A stretch of DNA of 64,000 bases from Ensifer sp. USDA 6670 (GCA_000421085.1 ATWE01000005.1:1-64000), one strand, 5' to 3'; positions 1 to 8,936 are shown, counted from the first letter of the stretch. The notes: generated by a model not told the origin, from the sequence alone. Translations and numbers: made by a program.

Positions 1-255
1 GTTTGTCTCTTGTCAAAACGTGACCGCCAAAGTCTCTTTCCAGAACCCAAATCTCTTCAGGTCCCGCAAGCTCCGCCGCCCACGTTTCTCTTTCTCTATA
101 TTCAATTGTCAAAAAACAGACGAGAAAAACATCCCGTCAACATTCCAACAAGACCAAAACCTCAAAGGCCCAGCCCCGCCAATCAGCATCCGCCAATCTT
201 GGAAACCCTAGAGCGAAGGACATCGTCGCCAGCAGCGCCGCCGCCCTCGTCAGTG
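1..255 (-). other. 5' leader of a leftward rRNA operon (16S gene just outside the window)
   Basis: Read on the minus strand, this stretch runs from a strong promoter toward the left edge and carries no credible protein. A boxA-like antitermination motif, TGTTTTTTGACA, lies at 118-107. It is followed by text that I recognise from the spacer before 16S rRNA genes of Sinorhizobium. The plus strand is strikingly poor in G. What is seen is the promoter, the boxA-like motif and the lack of a gene; that 16S begins a few bases beyond position 1 is an inference. Confidence 0.7.
107..118 (-). promoter_or_regulatory. boxA-like rRNA antitermination site
   Basis: On the minus strand the sequence TGTTTTTTGACA closely resembles the rrn boxA consensus TGCTCTTTAACA. 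It lies about 145 bases downstream of the -10 box at 262-267. In rRNA leaders such a site recruits NusB/NusE to prevent premature Rho termination. The call rests on motif and position only. Confidence 0.55.
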
Positions 256-261
256 ATCGGG

Positions 262-291
262 CTTATAGACCCCCTCACTCCGACACGTCAA
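262..291 (-). promoter_or_regulatory. sigma-70 promoter of the leftward rRNA operon
   Basis: On the minus strand there is a -35 box TTGACG (291-286), an 18-base spacer and a -10 box TATAAG (267-262). An A/T-rich block just upstream (about 292-325) resembles an UP element. The promoter drives transcription into the boxA-containing leader at 1-255, which fits an rrn P1 promoter. Confidence 0.75.
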
Positions 292-329
292 CAACGATTT
301 TCAAAAAATCAGCAGAAAATCGTAAGTGA

Positions 330-621
330 CTAGTTTTAAAGGGGTTTTTTCCATACACGCGAAAATCCGTCCGAAACTTCTACCAATACGGGTCCGTTTT
401 GCGGGCTTTCGGCGCTTCTGGGGGTACGGCGTATATGGTTAACGCAGTTCCGCGTTTCAAGGGCCTTGCGTGAAGAATTCGCGGCTCTGGAAGCCTTGCC
501 GCTACCGCGAAAGAGGTGACCGGAGCAGGTCTCACCGAAACGTGACGGTAGCGCGCGGCCGCGTGCATTGACGCCGACCGCCCTTGTCTTACCCTCGCGG
601 CAACGCAATGGACCGGGGTAG
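330..621 (+). other. intergenic region with a structured leader before the YnjB-type gene
   Basis: I see no credible gene between the rRNA promoter and the start at 622. The stretch 498-552 can fold: GCTACCG (501-507) pairs with CGGTAGC (546-552), and inside it GGTGA (515-519) pairs with TCACC (532-536). I looked for a thiamine-pyrophosphate riboswitch core because the transporter resembles thiamine importers, and did not find it. The leader may be a transcript structure of unknown role. Confidence 0.4.
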
Positions 622-1857
622 ATGAGCGTCATGATCAGGCGAGCAGGAAAGATCATCACCGCAGCGCTGCTGGCGCTCGGCCTTTCCGGTAATGCGTCCG
701 CCACGGACGCGGGGAACTGGGAAGCGGTCGCCGCGGAAGCCAGGGGTCAGACGGTCTATTTCAACGCCTGGGGCGGCTCCGAGAACGTCAATGCCTATAT
801 CAGATGGGCCGGCGACGAAATGAAAGCGCGCTACGGCGTCACCGTCGTCCATGTGAAGCTCGACGACACCGCCAAGGCGACCGCGACCGTGCTCGCGGAA
901 AAATCCGCAGGAAAGGACGAGGGCGGATCGGTCGATCTCGTGTGGATCAACGGCGAGAACTTCGCCGCGATGAAACGCGAAGCGCTGCTTTACGCGCCCG
1001 GCTGGGCGACGAAACTGCCGAACTGGCGCTATGTCGACCACGAAAATATACCGACGGTGCTGACCGATTTCACCATCCCCACCGACGGACTGGAGAGCCC
1101 CTGGGGCGGTGCCAAGCTCGTGTTCTTCTACGACTCGGCGCGCATGAAGGCGAGCGAACTGCCCGGTTCCGCGGCGGATCTTCTGAAATGGGCTGCGGCC
1201 AATCCCGGGCGCTTCTCCTACCCGCAGCCGCCGGACTTCACCGGCTCTTCCTTCCTGAAGCAGGTGCTGATCGAGCTCGTGGGCGACAGGGCGAAGCTGC
1301 AGAAACCCGTCGACGAAACAACTTTCGCGACCGATGCCGCGCCCTTGTTTGCCTATCTCGACAAGCTGACGCCGCTGCTGTGGCGCAAAGGCAAGGCCTA
1401 TCCTCAGAACTACGCGGACATGAAGCAGAAGCTCGCCGACGGCGAACTCGACATCATCTTCGCCTTCAACCCCGCGGAAGCCTCCTCCGCGATCGCCAAC
1501 GGCGAGCTGCCGGAGACGGTCCGCTCCTTCGTCTTTTCCGGCGGCACGCTCGGCAATACGCATTTCGTCGCCATTCCCTACAACGCAACGGCAAAGGCCG
1601 GCGCGCTTCTGCTTGCCGATTTCCTCCTCTCGCCCGAGGCGCAGCTTCGCAAGCAGGACCCGAAGATCTGGGGCGACCCGACCGTGCTTTCTCCTGCCAA
1701 ACTTCCAGCAGCCGACCGGTCCGCTTTCGAGCGCCTGGACCTCGGCATTGCAACGCTCCGCCCCGACGAACTCGGTCCCGCGCTCGACGAACCGCACCCG
1801 GACTGGATGATACGGATCGAAACCGAATGGATCCGGCGTTATGGCGCAGCCAACTAG
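622..1857 (+). CDS. ynjB: ABC transporter substrate-binding protein, YnjB family
   Basis: This is the periplasmic substrate receptor of an ABC importer, 411 residues. A signal peptide occupies about residues 1-27: two arginines, a hydrophobic stretch, then an Ala-Ser-Ala cleavage site. The mature protein has the periplasmic-binding fold of the YnjB branch, related to thiamine, iron and polyamine receptors, with the early motif FNAWGGSENVNAYIRWAG. The substrate of YnjB proteins is not established. The gene overlaps the permease gene by 17 bases, so the two are probably translationally coupled. The ATG at 622 follows a weak GGGG Shine-Dalgarno; ATG at 631 is the alternative. The family assignment is firm and the substrate is unknown. 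Confidence 0.85.
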   Translation: MSVMIRRAGKIITAALLALGLSGNASATDAGNWEAVAAEARGQTVYFNAWGGSENVNAYIRWAGDEMKARYGVTVVHVKLDDTAKATATVLAEKSAGKDEGGSVDLVWINGENFAAMKREALLYAPGWATKLPNWRYVDHENIPTVLTDFTIPTDGLESPWGGAKLVFFYDSARMKASELPGSAADLLKWAAANPGRFSYPQPPDFTGSSFLKQVLIELVGDRAKLQKPVDETTFATDAAPLFAYLDKLTPLLWRKGKAYPQNYADMKQKLADGELDIIFAFNPAEASSAIANGELPETVRSFVFSGGTLGNTHFVAIPYNATAKAGALLLADFLLSPEAQLRKQDPKIWGDPTVLSPAKLPAADRSAFERLDLGIATLRPDELGPALDEPHPDWMIRIETEWIRRYGAAN

Positions 1858-3529
1858 GATCGGCGGAAACGCCCTCCTTGCCCTCGTTCTGGGACTTCCC
1901 ATACTTGCCGGGCTTGCAGGCACGATCCTGCCGGCCTTCGGCTACCTGCCGGCGCTCGGCGGCTTACGCGTCACACTTGCCCATTTCGCCGAACTCGCCG
2001 GCCAGCCGCACATCCTTCGCTCGGTCCTGACCGGCCTCGCTGCGGGATTGCTGACGACGGTCGCAGCGACAGCGGTCGTCGGCACATTCGTGGCGGGCTT
2101 TGCCGGCACACGGCCTTTCGCCCGCATCCAGCATCTCGTCTCTCCGCTGCTTGCCGTCCCGCATGCCGCCGCCGCCTTTGCGCTGGCTTTCCTCGTCGCC
2201 CCGTCGGGCTTCCTGCTCCGGCTGATCTCGCCGGAGGTGACGGGCTTCACGCGGCCCCCGGACTGGCTTCTTCCCAACGACCCTTTCGCGCTGACGATGA
2301 TTGCCGGGCTCATAGCCAAGGAGGTGCCGTTCCTCTTCCTGGTGACGCTCGCCGCCCTGCCGCAGCTTGCCGTCACGAGGGCCTCGCGCCTTGCGGCGGC
2401 GCTCGGCTACGGGCGCGTCGCCGGCTTCACCATCTGTCTTTGGCCGGCCCTCTACCGCCAGATCCGTCTGCCGGTCTTCGCAGTGCTCGTCTATTCGGTA
2501 TCCGTGGTCGACGTCGCCATGATCCTCGGGCCGAAACTGCCACCGACATTGCCGGTGCGGGTAACCCAATGGGCCGGAAACGACGACCTCGGCGCGCGAT
2601 TTCTCGCATCGGCGGGCGCTTTCCTGCAGCTTGGCATCGTCGTCGCTGCAATGGCCAGCTGGATCGCGCTCGAACGGATCGGGAAAGCCGTTCTCGCGCG
2701 CCTGACCTTTTCCGGACGGCGCTTTGCCCGCGACGGCGCCCTTCGCGCCGCGGGCGCCCTCGCCATGACCACCTGTACAGTCACCATTTTCGCGGGGCTC
2801 AGCCTGCTTTCGATCTGGTCGGTTGCGGGCTTGTGGCCATTTCCCGACGTGTTGCCCGCAAGTCTCACGCCCAATACCTGGATGCGCACATTGCCTCAAC
2901 TCTGGGCGCCGCTGGGCACCACGGTCGCGCTCGCTCTTTCGGCGTCATCGCTGGCGCTCGTATTTGCGATCCTCCTGCTCTACCGCAACGGCATCGCCGG
3001 CGGAGGTAAGAATGCAGCCGGCTACCGGCTGCTTTACCTCCCCTTGCTCGTCCCGGAGATCAGCTTCGTCTTCGGGCTGCAGGTCCTGATGCTCTCGGCG
3101 GGGCTTACGCCGGGCTTTGCGAGCGTGCTGGCCGTCCATTTCGTTTTCGTGCTCCCTTACGTCCTTCTGTCACTGTCGGCGCCCTGGCGCGAGGTCGATC
3201 CGCGCTTCGAAAAAATCGCTGCCGGCTTCGGCAAGCCGGCGTTGAAAATCCTGCTCACGGTCCGGCTGCCATTGCTCTTTCGTGCCTGCCTCACCGCGCT
3301 CGCCGTCGGTTTCGCGGTGTCGGTCAGCCTCTATCTGCCGACGCTCCTCATCGGGTCCGGGCGGCTGACGACGATCACGACCGAGGCCGTCGCACTCTCG
3401 TCGGGCGGCGACCGGCGGGTCATCGGCATCTACGCCCTCGTTCAGGGGCTCCTGCCCTTCCTCGCATTTCTCGTTGCGTCGCTCGGCCCGCAGTTGCTAT
3501 TCCGCAACCGGCGGGCAATGAGGACGTGA
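1841..3529 (+). CDS. ynjC: ABC transporter permease, YnjC family (two fused permease halves)
   Basis: This is an integral membrane permease of 562 residues that pairs with the flanking receptor and ATPase genes. It contains two complete permease halves. Each ends in an EAA-like cytoplasmic loop that contacts the ATPase, near residues 184-205 (AAALGYGRVAGF) and 457-477 (KIAAGFGKPALKI). Many hydrophobic segments of about 20 residues are visible. A fused double permease is the usual form in YnjC and in the ThiP/FbpB type. The start lies inside the end of the receptor gene, and the stop is directly followed by the ATG of the ATPase gene, which indicates a single operon. Confidence 0.88.
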   Translation: MAQPTRIGGNALLALVLGLPILAGLAGTILPAFGYLPALGGLRVTLAHFAELAGQPHILRSVLTGLAAGLLTTVAATAVVGTFVAGFAGTRPFARIQHLVSPLLAVPHAAAAFALAFLVAPSGFLLRLISPEVTGFTRPPDWLLPNDPFALTMIAGLIAKEVPFLFLVTLAALPQLAVTRASRLAAALGYGRVAGFTICLWPALYRQIRLPVFAVLVYSVSVVDVAMILGPKLPPTLPVRVTQWAGNDDLGARFLASAGAFLQLGIVVAAMASWIALERIGKAVLARLTFSGRRFARDGALRAAGALAMTTCTVTIFAGLSLLSIWSVAGLWPFPDVLPASLTPNTWMRTLPQLWAPLGTTVALALSASSLALVFAILLLYRNGIAGGGKNAAGYRLLYLPLLVPEISFVFGLQVLMLSAGLTPGFASVLAVHFVFVLPYVLLSLSAPWREVDPRFEKIAAGFGKPALKILLTVRLPLLFRACLTALAVGFAVSVSLYLPTLLIGSGRLTTITTEAVALSSGGDRRVIGIYALVQGLLPFLAFLVASLGPQLLFRNRRAMRT

Positions 3530-4213
3530 ATGCAGGAAAACGCCGGGTCAGAATACCAGATCAAGACAGGATGCCTGACGCTCTCGGAGGTGACGATCGG
3601 TTTGGGCGGACGGGCTTTGCTCACCATATCGGCGGCCGTCGCGCCGGGCGAGGTGCTGACGATCATGGGACCGTCCGGCTCCGGCAAGTCGACCCTGCTC
3701 GCCTTTGCGGGAGGCTTTCTCGATCCGGCATTCGATGTGAGCGGCCGCATCCTGATCGACGGCAAGGACCTGACGGCGGTTCCCGCCAACCGGCGCCACG
3801 CGGGCATCCTGTTTCAGGATCCGCTGCTCTTTCCCCATCTATCGGTCGGCGGCAACATCGTCTTCGCCATAGCGCCGACAGTCAAGGGACGGGCCGCACG
3901 CCGCCGGCTGGCCGATGCAGCCCTCGACGAGGTGGGCCTTACCGGCTTCTTCGACCGCGATCCGGACACGCTCTCCGGCGGCCAGAAGGCGCGCGTGGCG
4001 CTGCAAAGGGTACTCGTTTCAGCGCCACGATTCCTGCTTCTCGACGAACCTTTCTCCAATCTCGACGCGGCGCTCAGGCAGCAGACGCGTGAGCTCGTCT
4101 TTTCCAAGGCGAGGGCGGCCGGGCTGCCGACCATCCTCGTCACCCACGACAGCGCCGACGCGGAGGCCGCAGGCGGCCGCGTCATCGAAATCGGAATGGA
4201 GGAGCAGGCGTGA
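3530..4213 (+). CDS. ynjD: ABC transporter ATP-binding protein, YnjD family
   Basis: This is the ATPase of the importer, 227 residues, acting at the cytoplasmic face of the permease. The Walker A motif GPSGSGKST is at residues 47-55. The ABC signature LSGGQKARV and Walker B FLLLDEPFSNLD follow, with a switch histidine in the ILVTHD segment. The ATG directly follows the permease stop with no gap. Its own stop overlaps the next gene in a TGATG arrangement, so hrpB may be co-transcribed although it is unrelated in function. The short length, without a C-terminal regulatory domain, is typical of YnjD. Confidence 0.88.
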   Translation: MQENAGSEYQIKTGCLTLSEVTIGLGGRALLTISAAVAPGEVLTIMGPSGSGKSTLLAFAGGFLDPAFDVSGRILIDGKDLTAVPANRRHAGILFQDPLLFPHLSVGGNIVFAIAPTVKGRAARRRLADAALDEVGLTGFFDRDPDTLSGGQKARVALQRVLVSAPRFLLLDEPFSNLDAALRQQTRELVFSKARAAGLPTILVTHDSADAEAAGGRVIEIGMEEQA

Positions 4214-6675
4214 TGCGCGCGCTTCCTGCCCTGCCCATCCGCGAGATCCTGCCCGGCCTTGGCGACGCGCTCGCTTCGTCGGGATCGGTCGTGCTGTCGG
4301 CTCCTCCCGGCGCCGGCAAGACGACGCTGGTGCCGCTTTTTCTGCTCGACCAGCCCTGGCGCGGCGACGGCAAGATCATTCTGCTCGAACCGCGGCGGCT
4401 CGCCGCGCGGGCCGCGGCCGGACGCATGGCCGAACTTCTGGGGGAGAAGGTCGGTGAAACCGTCGGCTACCGGATGCGGCTCGACAACCGCGTATCGGGC
4501 AAAACCCGGATCGAGGTGGTAACGGAGGGCGTCTTTAGCCGGATGATCCTCGACGATCCCGAATTGTCCGGCGTTTCGGCTGTTCTTTTCGACGAGTTCC
4601 ACGAGCGTTCACTCGATGCCGATTTCGGGCTGGCGCTGGCGCTCGACGTGCAATCGGCGCTTCGCGAGGACCTCAGGATCGTCGTCATGTCGGCAACGCT
4701 CGACGTGGAGCGCATCGCCGAGCTCGTCGGCGATGCGCCGGTCCTGAAAAGCGAGGGCCGGAGCTTCCCGATCGACATACGCTACGAAAACAGAGCGGCC
4801 GGTGAAAGCGTCGAGGACGCGATGGTCCGGACAATTGCCGAAGCGCACCGGTCCGAGGAAGGTTCCATCCTCGCCTTCCTGCCGGGGCAAGCGGAAATCG
4901 CCCGCACCGCCGGGCGTCTCGCCGATCGCTTCGGGGAGGCGACCGCAATCGTGCCGCTCTACGGCAATCTGAGCCAGAAGGAACAGGATGCGGCGATCCG
5001 CCCGGCACCGAAGGGCACGCGCAAGATCGTGCTGGCGACCTCGATCGCCGAAACCTCTATCACCATCGACGGCGTCAGGATCGTCGTCGACAGCGGCCTG
5101 CAGCGGCTGCCGGTCTTCGAGGCCTCGACGGGCATAACGCGGCTCGAAACTGTCCGCGTTTCCAGAGCCTCGGCCGATCAGCGCGCCGGGCGCGCCGGAA
5201 GGACCGAGCCGGGTATCGCGATCCGTCTGTGGCATTCCGGCCAGACGGCGGCGCTCGCCGCCTTCACGCCGCCCCAGATACTTGCCAGCGACCTCTCCGG
5301 CCTGCTCCTCGATCTTGCCCATTGGGGTGTGGCCGATCCGTCGACGCTGAAATTCCTCGATCCACCGCCGGAGACGACTCTGCACGAGGCGCGAGGCCTG
5401 CTCCTCGAACTCGGCGCGATCGACCACAGCGGCGCGCTGACGCCGAGGGGCCGCAAGATCCGCGATCTGGCGCTGGCGGTGCGGCTTGCGGCAATGGCGG
5501 TTGCAGCCGCCGAGGAAGGGCGGGCGCAGGAGGCCTGCCTTCTCGCGGTGATGCTCACGGAGCAGGGCCTCGGCGGCAACGGCATCGATATCGAAGAGCG
5601 GCTGCGCCGCTTCCGGAGCGAGCGCAGCGACCGGGCGGACGCTGCCCGGGGTCTGGCGCGGCGAATGGCCGCCGAGCTCGGCGCATCGAACAAGGCGGGT
5701 CTGGGGCCCGTTCTGCCTGGAGCACTGCTGTTGCACGCCTTTCCCGATCGGATCGCGCTGCAGCGCGGCGGGCGCGGCCGCTTCGTCATGGCGAACGGAC
5801 GCGGCGCCGAGATACCCGAGACCGAACGGCTTGCTGCCGCCGGAATGCTCGTCATTGCCGATCTTACCGGCAGGGCCGGGGCACAGCGGGTGCTCGCAGC
5901 CGCGGAGATAGACCGGTCGGATGTCGAGGGGCACATGCCGGAAGCGATCGTCACCGAGGAGCAGAGCTTCTTCGATCGGGCAAGCCGGCAGGTGCGTGCC
6001 CGCCGGGTGACACGGCTCGGGTCGATCATCTTCGAAGAGAAACCACTGCCTCGTCCCAACGGCGAGGCGGCGGCGCGGGCACTCGCGGACGGTATCCGGC
6101 AGCTGGGGCTCGCCGCTGTCCCGTTCCCGAAGGACGTGGAGCAACTGCGCGATCGCATCGGTTTCCTGCACCGCTCCATCGGCGAGCCGTGGCCGGATAT
6201 GTCGGATGCAGCGCTGATCTCCCGTCTCGACGAATGGTTCGTTCCTTTCCAGGGAAATGCCGGAGGCCTCGACGGGATCAAGGGCCGCGATCTCGCCGAA
6301 GGAATCATGTCGCTCGTTCCCTACGATCTTCAGCGCGATCTCGCGAAACTCGCGCCAACGCATTTCGAAGCGCCGACAGGCCAGCGTCACCCGATCCATT
6401 ACGATGGCGACGAACCGCTCCTGTCGATCCGCGTTCAGGAGCTCTTCGGTTTGAAAGCGCATCCCTCGATCGGCGACGGTCGGCTGCCGCTGCTTCTCGA
6501 GCTGATTTCCCCCGGCCACCGCCCGATCCAGACGACCCGGGACCTGCCGGGCTTCTGGGCGGGTTCGTGGAAGGACGTCAGAGCCGAGATGCGCGGCCGC
6601 TATCCGAAACATCCCTGGCCGGAGGATCCCGCCAATGCGATGCCGACGACGCGGGCGAAACCGCGCGGGACTTAG
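4213..6675 (+). CDS. hrpB: ATP-dependent RNA helicase HrpB
   Basis: This is a DEAH-type helicase of about 820 residues, the usual HrpB length. Walker A (GAGKT) is near residue 36 and the Walker B motif DEFHERS near 128. The SAT motif (VVMSATLD) and motif VI (QRAGRAGRTEPG) follow. The C-terminal third is the HrpB-specific domain found after the helicase core. The cellular role of HrpB is poorly defined; it is assumed to act in RNA metabolism. A GTG at 4210 is in frame and directly before the ATG at 4213. I prefer the ATG, which overlaps the stop of the previous gene by one base. Confidence 0.92.
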   Translation: MRALPALPIREILPGLGDALASSGSVVLSAPPGAGKTTLVPLFLLDQPWRGDGKIILLEPRRLAARAAAGRMAELLGEKVGETVGYRMRLDNRVSGKTRIEVVTEGVFSRMILDDPELSGVSAVLFDEFHERSLDADFGLALALDVQSALREDLRIVVMSATLDVERIAELVGDAPVLKSEGRSFPIDIRYENRAAGESVEDAMVRTIAEAHRSEEGSILAFLPGQAEIARTAGRLADRFGEATAIVPLYGNLSQKEQDAAIRPAPKGTRKIVLATSIAETSITIDGVRIVVDSGLQRLPVFEASTGITRLETVRVSRASADQRAGRAGRTEPGIAIRLWHSGQTAALAAFTPPQILASDLSGLLLDLAHWGVADPSTLKFLDPPPETTLHEARGLLLELGAIDHSGALTPRGRKIRDLALAVRLAAMAVAAAEEGRAQEACLLAVMLTEQGLGGNGIDIEERLRRFRSERSDRADAARGLARRMAAELGASNKAGLGPVLPGALLLHAFPDRIALQRGGRGRFVMANGRGAEIPETERLAAAGMLVIADLTGRAGAQRVLAAAEIDRSDVEGHMPEAIVTEEQSFFDRASRQVRARRVTRLGSIIFEEKPLPRPNGEAAARALADGIRQLGLAAVPFPKDVEQLRDRIGFLHRSIGEPWPDMSDAALISRLDEWFVPFQGNAGGLDGIKGRDLAEGIMSLVPYDLQRDLAKLAPTHFEAPTGQRHPIHYDGDEPLLSIRVQELFGLKAHPSIGDGRLPLLLELISPGHRPIQTTRDLPGFWAGSWKDVRAEMRGRYPKHPWPEDPANAMPTTRAKPRGT

Positions 6676-6734
6676 AAGGGGAAGAGAAAAATGTGTACCC
6701 GTTTCCCGCTCCGCTCCAACGTGGCCGGATGCGG

Positions 6735-6760
6735 CTCTACGGCGCACCGCGGTCCGGCGC
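6735..6760. repeat. inverted repeat, possible degenerate copy of a rhizobial palindrome
   Basis: ACGGCGC and GGCGCCGT flank a 10-base spacer about 90 bases upstream of actS. The arms resemble those of the palindromic repeats at 8284-8325 and 9481-9523, but the centre differs. It could be a decayed copy or a chance hairpin. Confidence 0.3.
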
Positions 6761-6850
6761 CGTTTCATATTTGCCGGGTTCGGCATAAAGTCCGGTAAGA
6801 TGAAATGACGCCCGGTCGCGCATGCGACCCGCATCGCGAAACGGAACCGC

Positions 6851-8152
6851 ATGGCAGCTGCGACACTCTATAACGATCTGAACAGCAATCGCAGTCTGAG
6901 GCTGCAGACGCTCGTGCGGCTGCGCTGGCTGGCGGTGGGTGGACAATCGCTCGCCGTTATCGTCACGGCGCTGTGGCTGCAGTTCCCGCTGCCGATCGTT
7001 CCCTGCTCCGTATTGATCGCATGCCTGGCGCTTCTCAACGTCTTTCTCACGCTCCGCTTTCCGCCGACGCAGCGGCTGACGCCGCCGGCCGCCTTCACCC
7101 TGCTCGGGCTCGACCTTGCGCAACTGACTGCGTTGCTCTTCATCACCGGCGGCCTTGCCAACCCCTTCGCACCGCTTCTCTGCGTGCCGGTCATCATTTC
7201 GTCGGCCTCGCAGCCGAAGCCGCAGAGCATCGTTCTGGCCGGCCTCGCCGTCCTGGGCGTAACCGCCCTTGCCTTCTCGCCCTTCCCGCTGCCCTGGTAT
7301 CCGGGCACCCTTCTGTTGATGCCGCGCGTGCTGACGGCGGGCATCTGGTTCGCGATCGTCTCGATGACGGCATTCGCAGCCTTCTACACCTATCGCGTCT
7401 CGCTCGAGGCAAGCGAGCTTTCCGAAGCGCTGACGGCGACCGAGCTCGTGCTCCAGCGCGAGAAGCACCTGTCGCAGCTCGACGGTCTCGCGGCCGCCGC
7501 CGCCCACGAACTCGGAACACCGCTCGCAACGATCAGCGTCGTTGCCAAGGAGATGGAACGGGAGCTCGGCGACGATCCGCGGTTCGGCGAGGACGTCCAT
7601 CTTCTGCGCAGCCAGAGCGAACGCTGCCGCGACATTCTGAGGCGGCTGACCACCCTTTCGTCCGAAAGCGAGGAACATATGCGGCTTCTGCCGCTCTCAT
7701 CGCTGATCGAGGAGGTAATGGCGCCGCATCGCGAATTCGGCATAGAAATCGAACTGAAGGAGCAGGGCGATCGCGCCTCGGAACCGGTCGGCATCCGCAA
7801 TGCCGGCATTCTCTACGGCCTGGGCAATCTGCTGGAGAACGCGGTCGACTATGCGCGCAAGAAGGTGACCGTCACGACGGAGCACACGGCCGAGCGCGTG
7901 CGGGTGACGATCGAGGACGACGGCGACGGTTTTTCGCCGGACATCCTGGCGCGGATCGGCGAACCCTATGTGACGCGGCGACAGAAGGACGACAGCGCCG
8001 GCGGCCTCGGCCTCGGCCTCTTCATCGCCAAGACGCTGCTCGAGCGCTCGGGCGCCCGGCTGCGCTTCGAGAACGGCGGCTCGAAACACCCGGGCGCGCG
8101 GGTCAGCGTCGAATGGCCGCGCGTGCTGATGGACACCAAACTGGCGAAATGA
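6851..8152 (+). CDS. actS: sensor histidine kinase ActS (RegB/PrrB family)
   Basis: This inner-membrane redox sensor kinase of 433 residues belongs to the RegB family, whose members tune respiration, carbon and nitrogen fixation and, in Sinorhizobium, acid tolerance. The first ~180 residues form six membrane segments. They include the quinone-binding heptad GGLANPF (100-106), matching the family pattern GGXXNPF. The phosphoacceptor is His219 in the H-box AHELGTPLATI. Cys259, in SERCRDIL, matches the redox-active cysteine of RegB. An ATPase domain with a GLGLG box ends the protein. The cognate regulator actR follows 185 bases downstream. Every residue known to matter for redox sensing in this family is present. 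Confidence 0.95.
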   Translation: MAAATLYNDLNSNRSLRLQTLVRLRWLAVGGQSLAVIVTALWLQFPLPIVPCSVLIACLALLNVFLTLRFPPTQRLTPPAAFTLLGLDLAQLTALLFITGGLANPFAPLLCVPVIISSASQPKPQSIVLAGLAVLGVTALAFSPFPLPWYPGTLLLMPRVLTAGIWFAIVSMTAFAAFYTYRVSLEASELSEALTATELVLQREKHLSQLDGLAAAAAHELGTPLATISVVAKEMERELGDDPRFGEDVHLLRSQSERCRDILRRLTTLSSESEEHMRLLPLSSLIEEVMAPHREFGIEIELKEQGDRASEPVGIRNAGILYGLGNLLENAVDYARKKVTVTTEHTAERVRVTIEDDGDGFSPDILARIGEPYVTRRQKDDSAGGLGLGLFIAKTLLERSGARLRFENGGSKHPGARVSVEWPRVLMDTKLAK

Positions 8153-8283
8153 CTTTTGCCAGTTTATTGAAGACAGGAGCCGGGAAACCCACATGCTTGC
8201 CAGAAAACCACCGGTTTATGCCTACCGCATGTTTCCTTTGATCCCGTCCGGTGAAAGGATAGAACATGCAGCACTTGAAGGGT

Positions 8284-8325
8284 TACAGCGACCTTTGCGC
8301 GTCCGATGAGACCCATGGCGCTGTA
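8284..8325. repeat. rhizobial palindromic repeat, copy 1, in the actR leader
   Basis: TACAGCG at the left end pairs with CGCTGTA at the right end around a TTTGCGCGTC core. The element ends 12 bases before the actR ATG, so the actR Shine-Dalgarno (AGGGA) directly follows it. A second copy with the same core lies at 9481-9523. I recognise this layout as a dispersed intergenic palindrome of rhizobial chromosomes. Confidence 0.6.
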
Positions 8326-8337
8326 GGGATTTGAGAA

Positions 8338-8922
8338 ATGATCGAAAAGTCGACGCCTGCGCCAAACACTCACGCCGCGGATGCGGACCTGATCGGGCCT
8401 GACAAGAGCCTTCTGATCGTCGATGACGACACGGCCTTTCTGCGGCGCCTCGCCCGCGCCATGGAAGCACGCGGCTTCGCGGTCGAGATTGCGGAATCGG
8501 TCGCCGAAGGCATAGCCAAGGCGAAGACCCGGCCGCCTAAACACGCAGTCATCGATCTCCGCCTGAGCGACGGCAGCGGCCTCGACGTGATCGAGGCGAT
8601 CCGCGGGCGCCGCGACGACACGCGGATGATCGTTTTGACGGGCTATGGAAACATCGCGACGGCGGTCAACGCCGTGAAACTCGGAGCGCTCGACTATCTG
8701 GCCAAGCCCGCGGACGCCGACGATATTCTCGCAGCGCTGATTCAGCGCCCGGGCGAGCGGGTGGAGCCTCCGGAAAACCCGATGTCAGCCGATCGCGTGC
8801 GGTGGGAGCATATTCAGCGTGTCTATGAAATGTGCGAGCGCAATGTTTCGGAAACCGCGCGCCGGCTCAACATGCACCGGCGGACCTTGCAGCGCATTCT
8901 GGCGAAACGGGCGCCGAAATAG
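8338..8922 (+). CDS. actR: response regulator ActR (RegA/PrrA family)
   Basis: This DNA-binding response regulator of 194 residues is the partner of ActS. The receiver domain spans about residues 22-140. Asp73 is the phosphorylation site (AVIDLRLSDG), and conserved Thr and Lys are present in VLTGYG and LAKPAD. The C-terminus carries the short Fis-type helix-turn-helix of the RegA family (NVSETARRLNMHRRTLQR), which is nearly invariant among alphaproteobacteria. The ATG has a Shine-Dalgarno AGGGA that touches the palindromic repeat at 8284-8325. The 185-base gap after actS suggests a separate transcript end or promoter. The gene converges with mmcB 14 bases away. Confidence 0.95.
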   Translation: MIEKSTPAPNTHAADADLIGPDKSLLIVDDDTAFLRRLARAMEARGFAVEIAESVAEGIAKAKTRPPKHAVIDLRLSDGSGLDVIEAIRGRRDDTRMIVLTGYGNIATAVNAVKLGALDYLAKPADADDILAALIQRPGERVEPPENPMSADRVRWEHIQRVYEMCERNVSETARRLNMHRRTLQRILAKRAPK

Positions 8923-8936
8923 CTCCCGCCGCCTTT

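Noticed and set aside
10-333. Open frame of 107 residues at the left edge
   Set aside because: Composition is proline- and glutamine-rich without a ribosome site, and the stretch lies in a recognisable rRNA promoter and leader on the other strand.
498-552. Possible thiamine-pyrophosphate riboswitch before the YnjBCD-type operon
   Set aside because: The conserved CUGAGA and ACCUGA blocks are not present; only a generic fold remains.
589-1923. Long minus-strand open frame of 444 residues opposite the YnjB gene
   Set aside because: Arginine/glycine-rich shadow of a well-supported transporter gene; high G+C makes such antisense frames common.
4609-6852. Minus-strand frame of 747 residues opposite hrpB
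   Set aside because: Shadow of hrpB; no domain recognised and no ribosome site.
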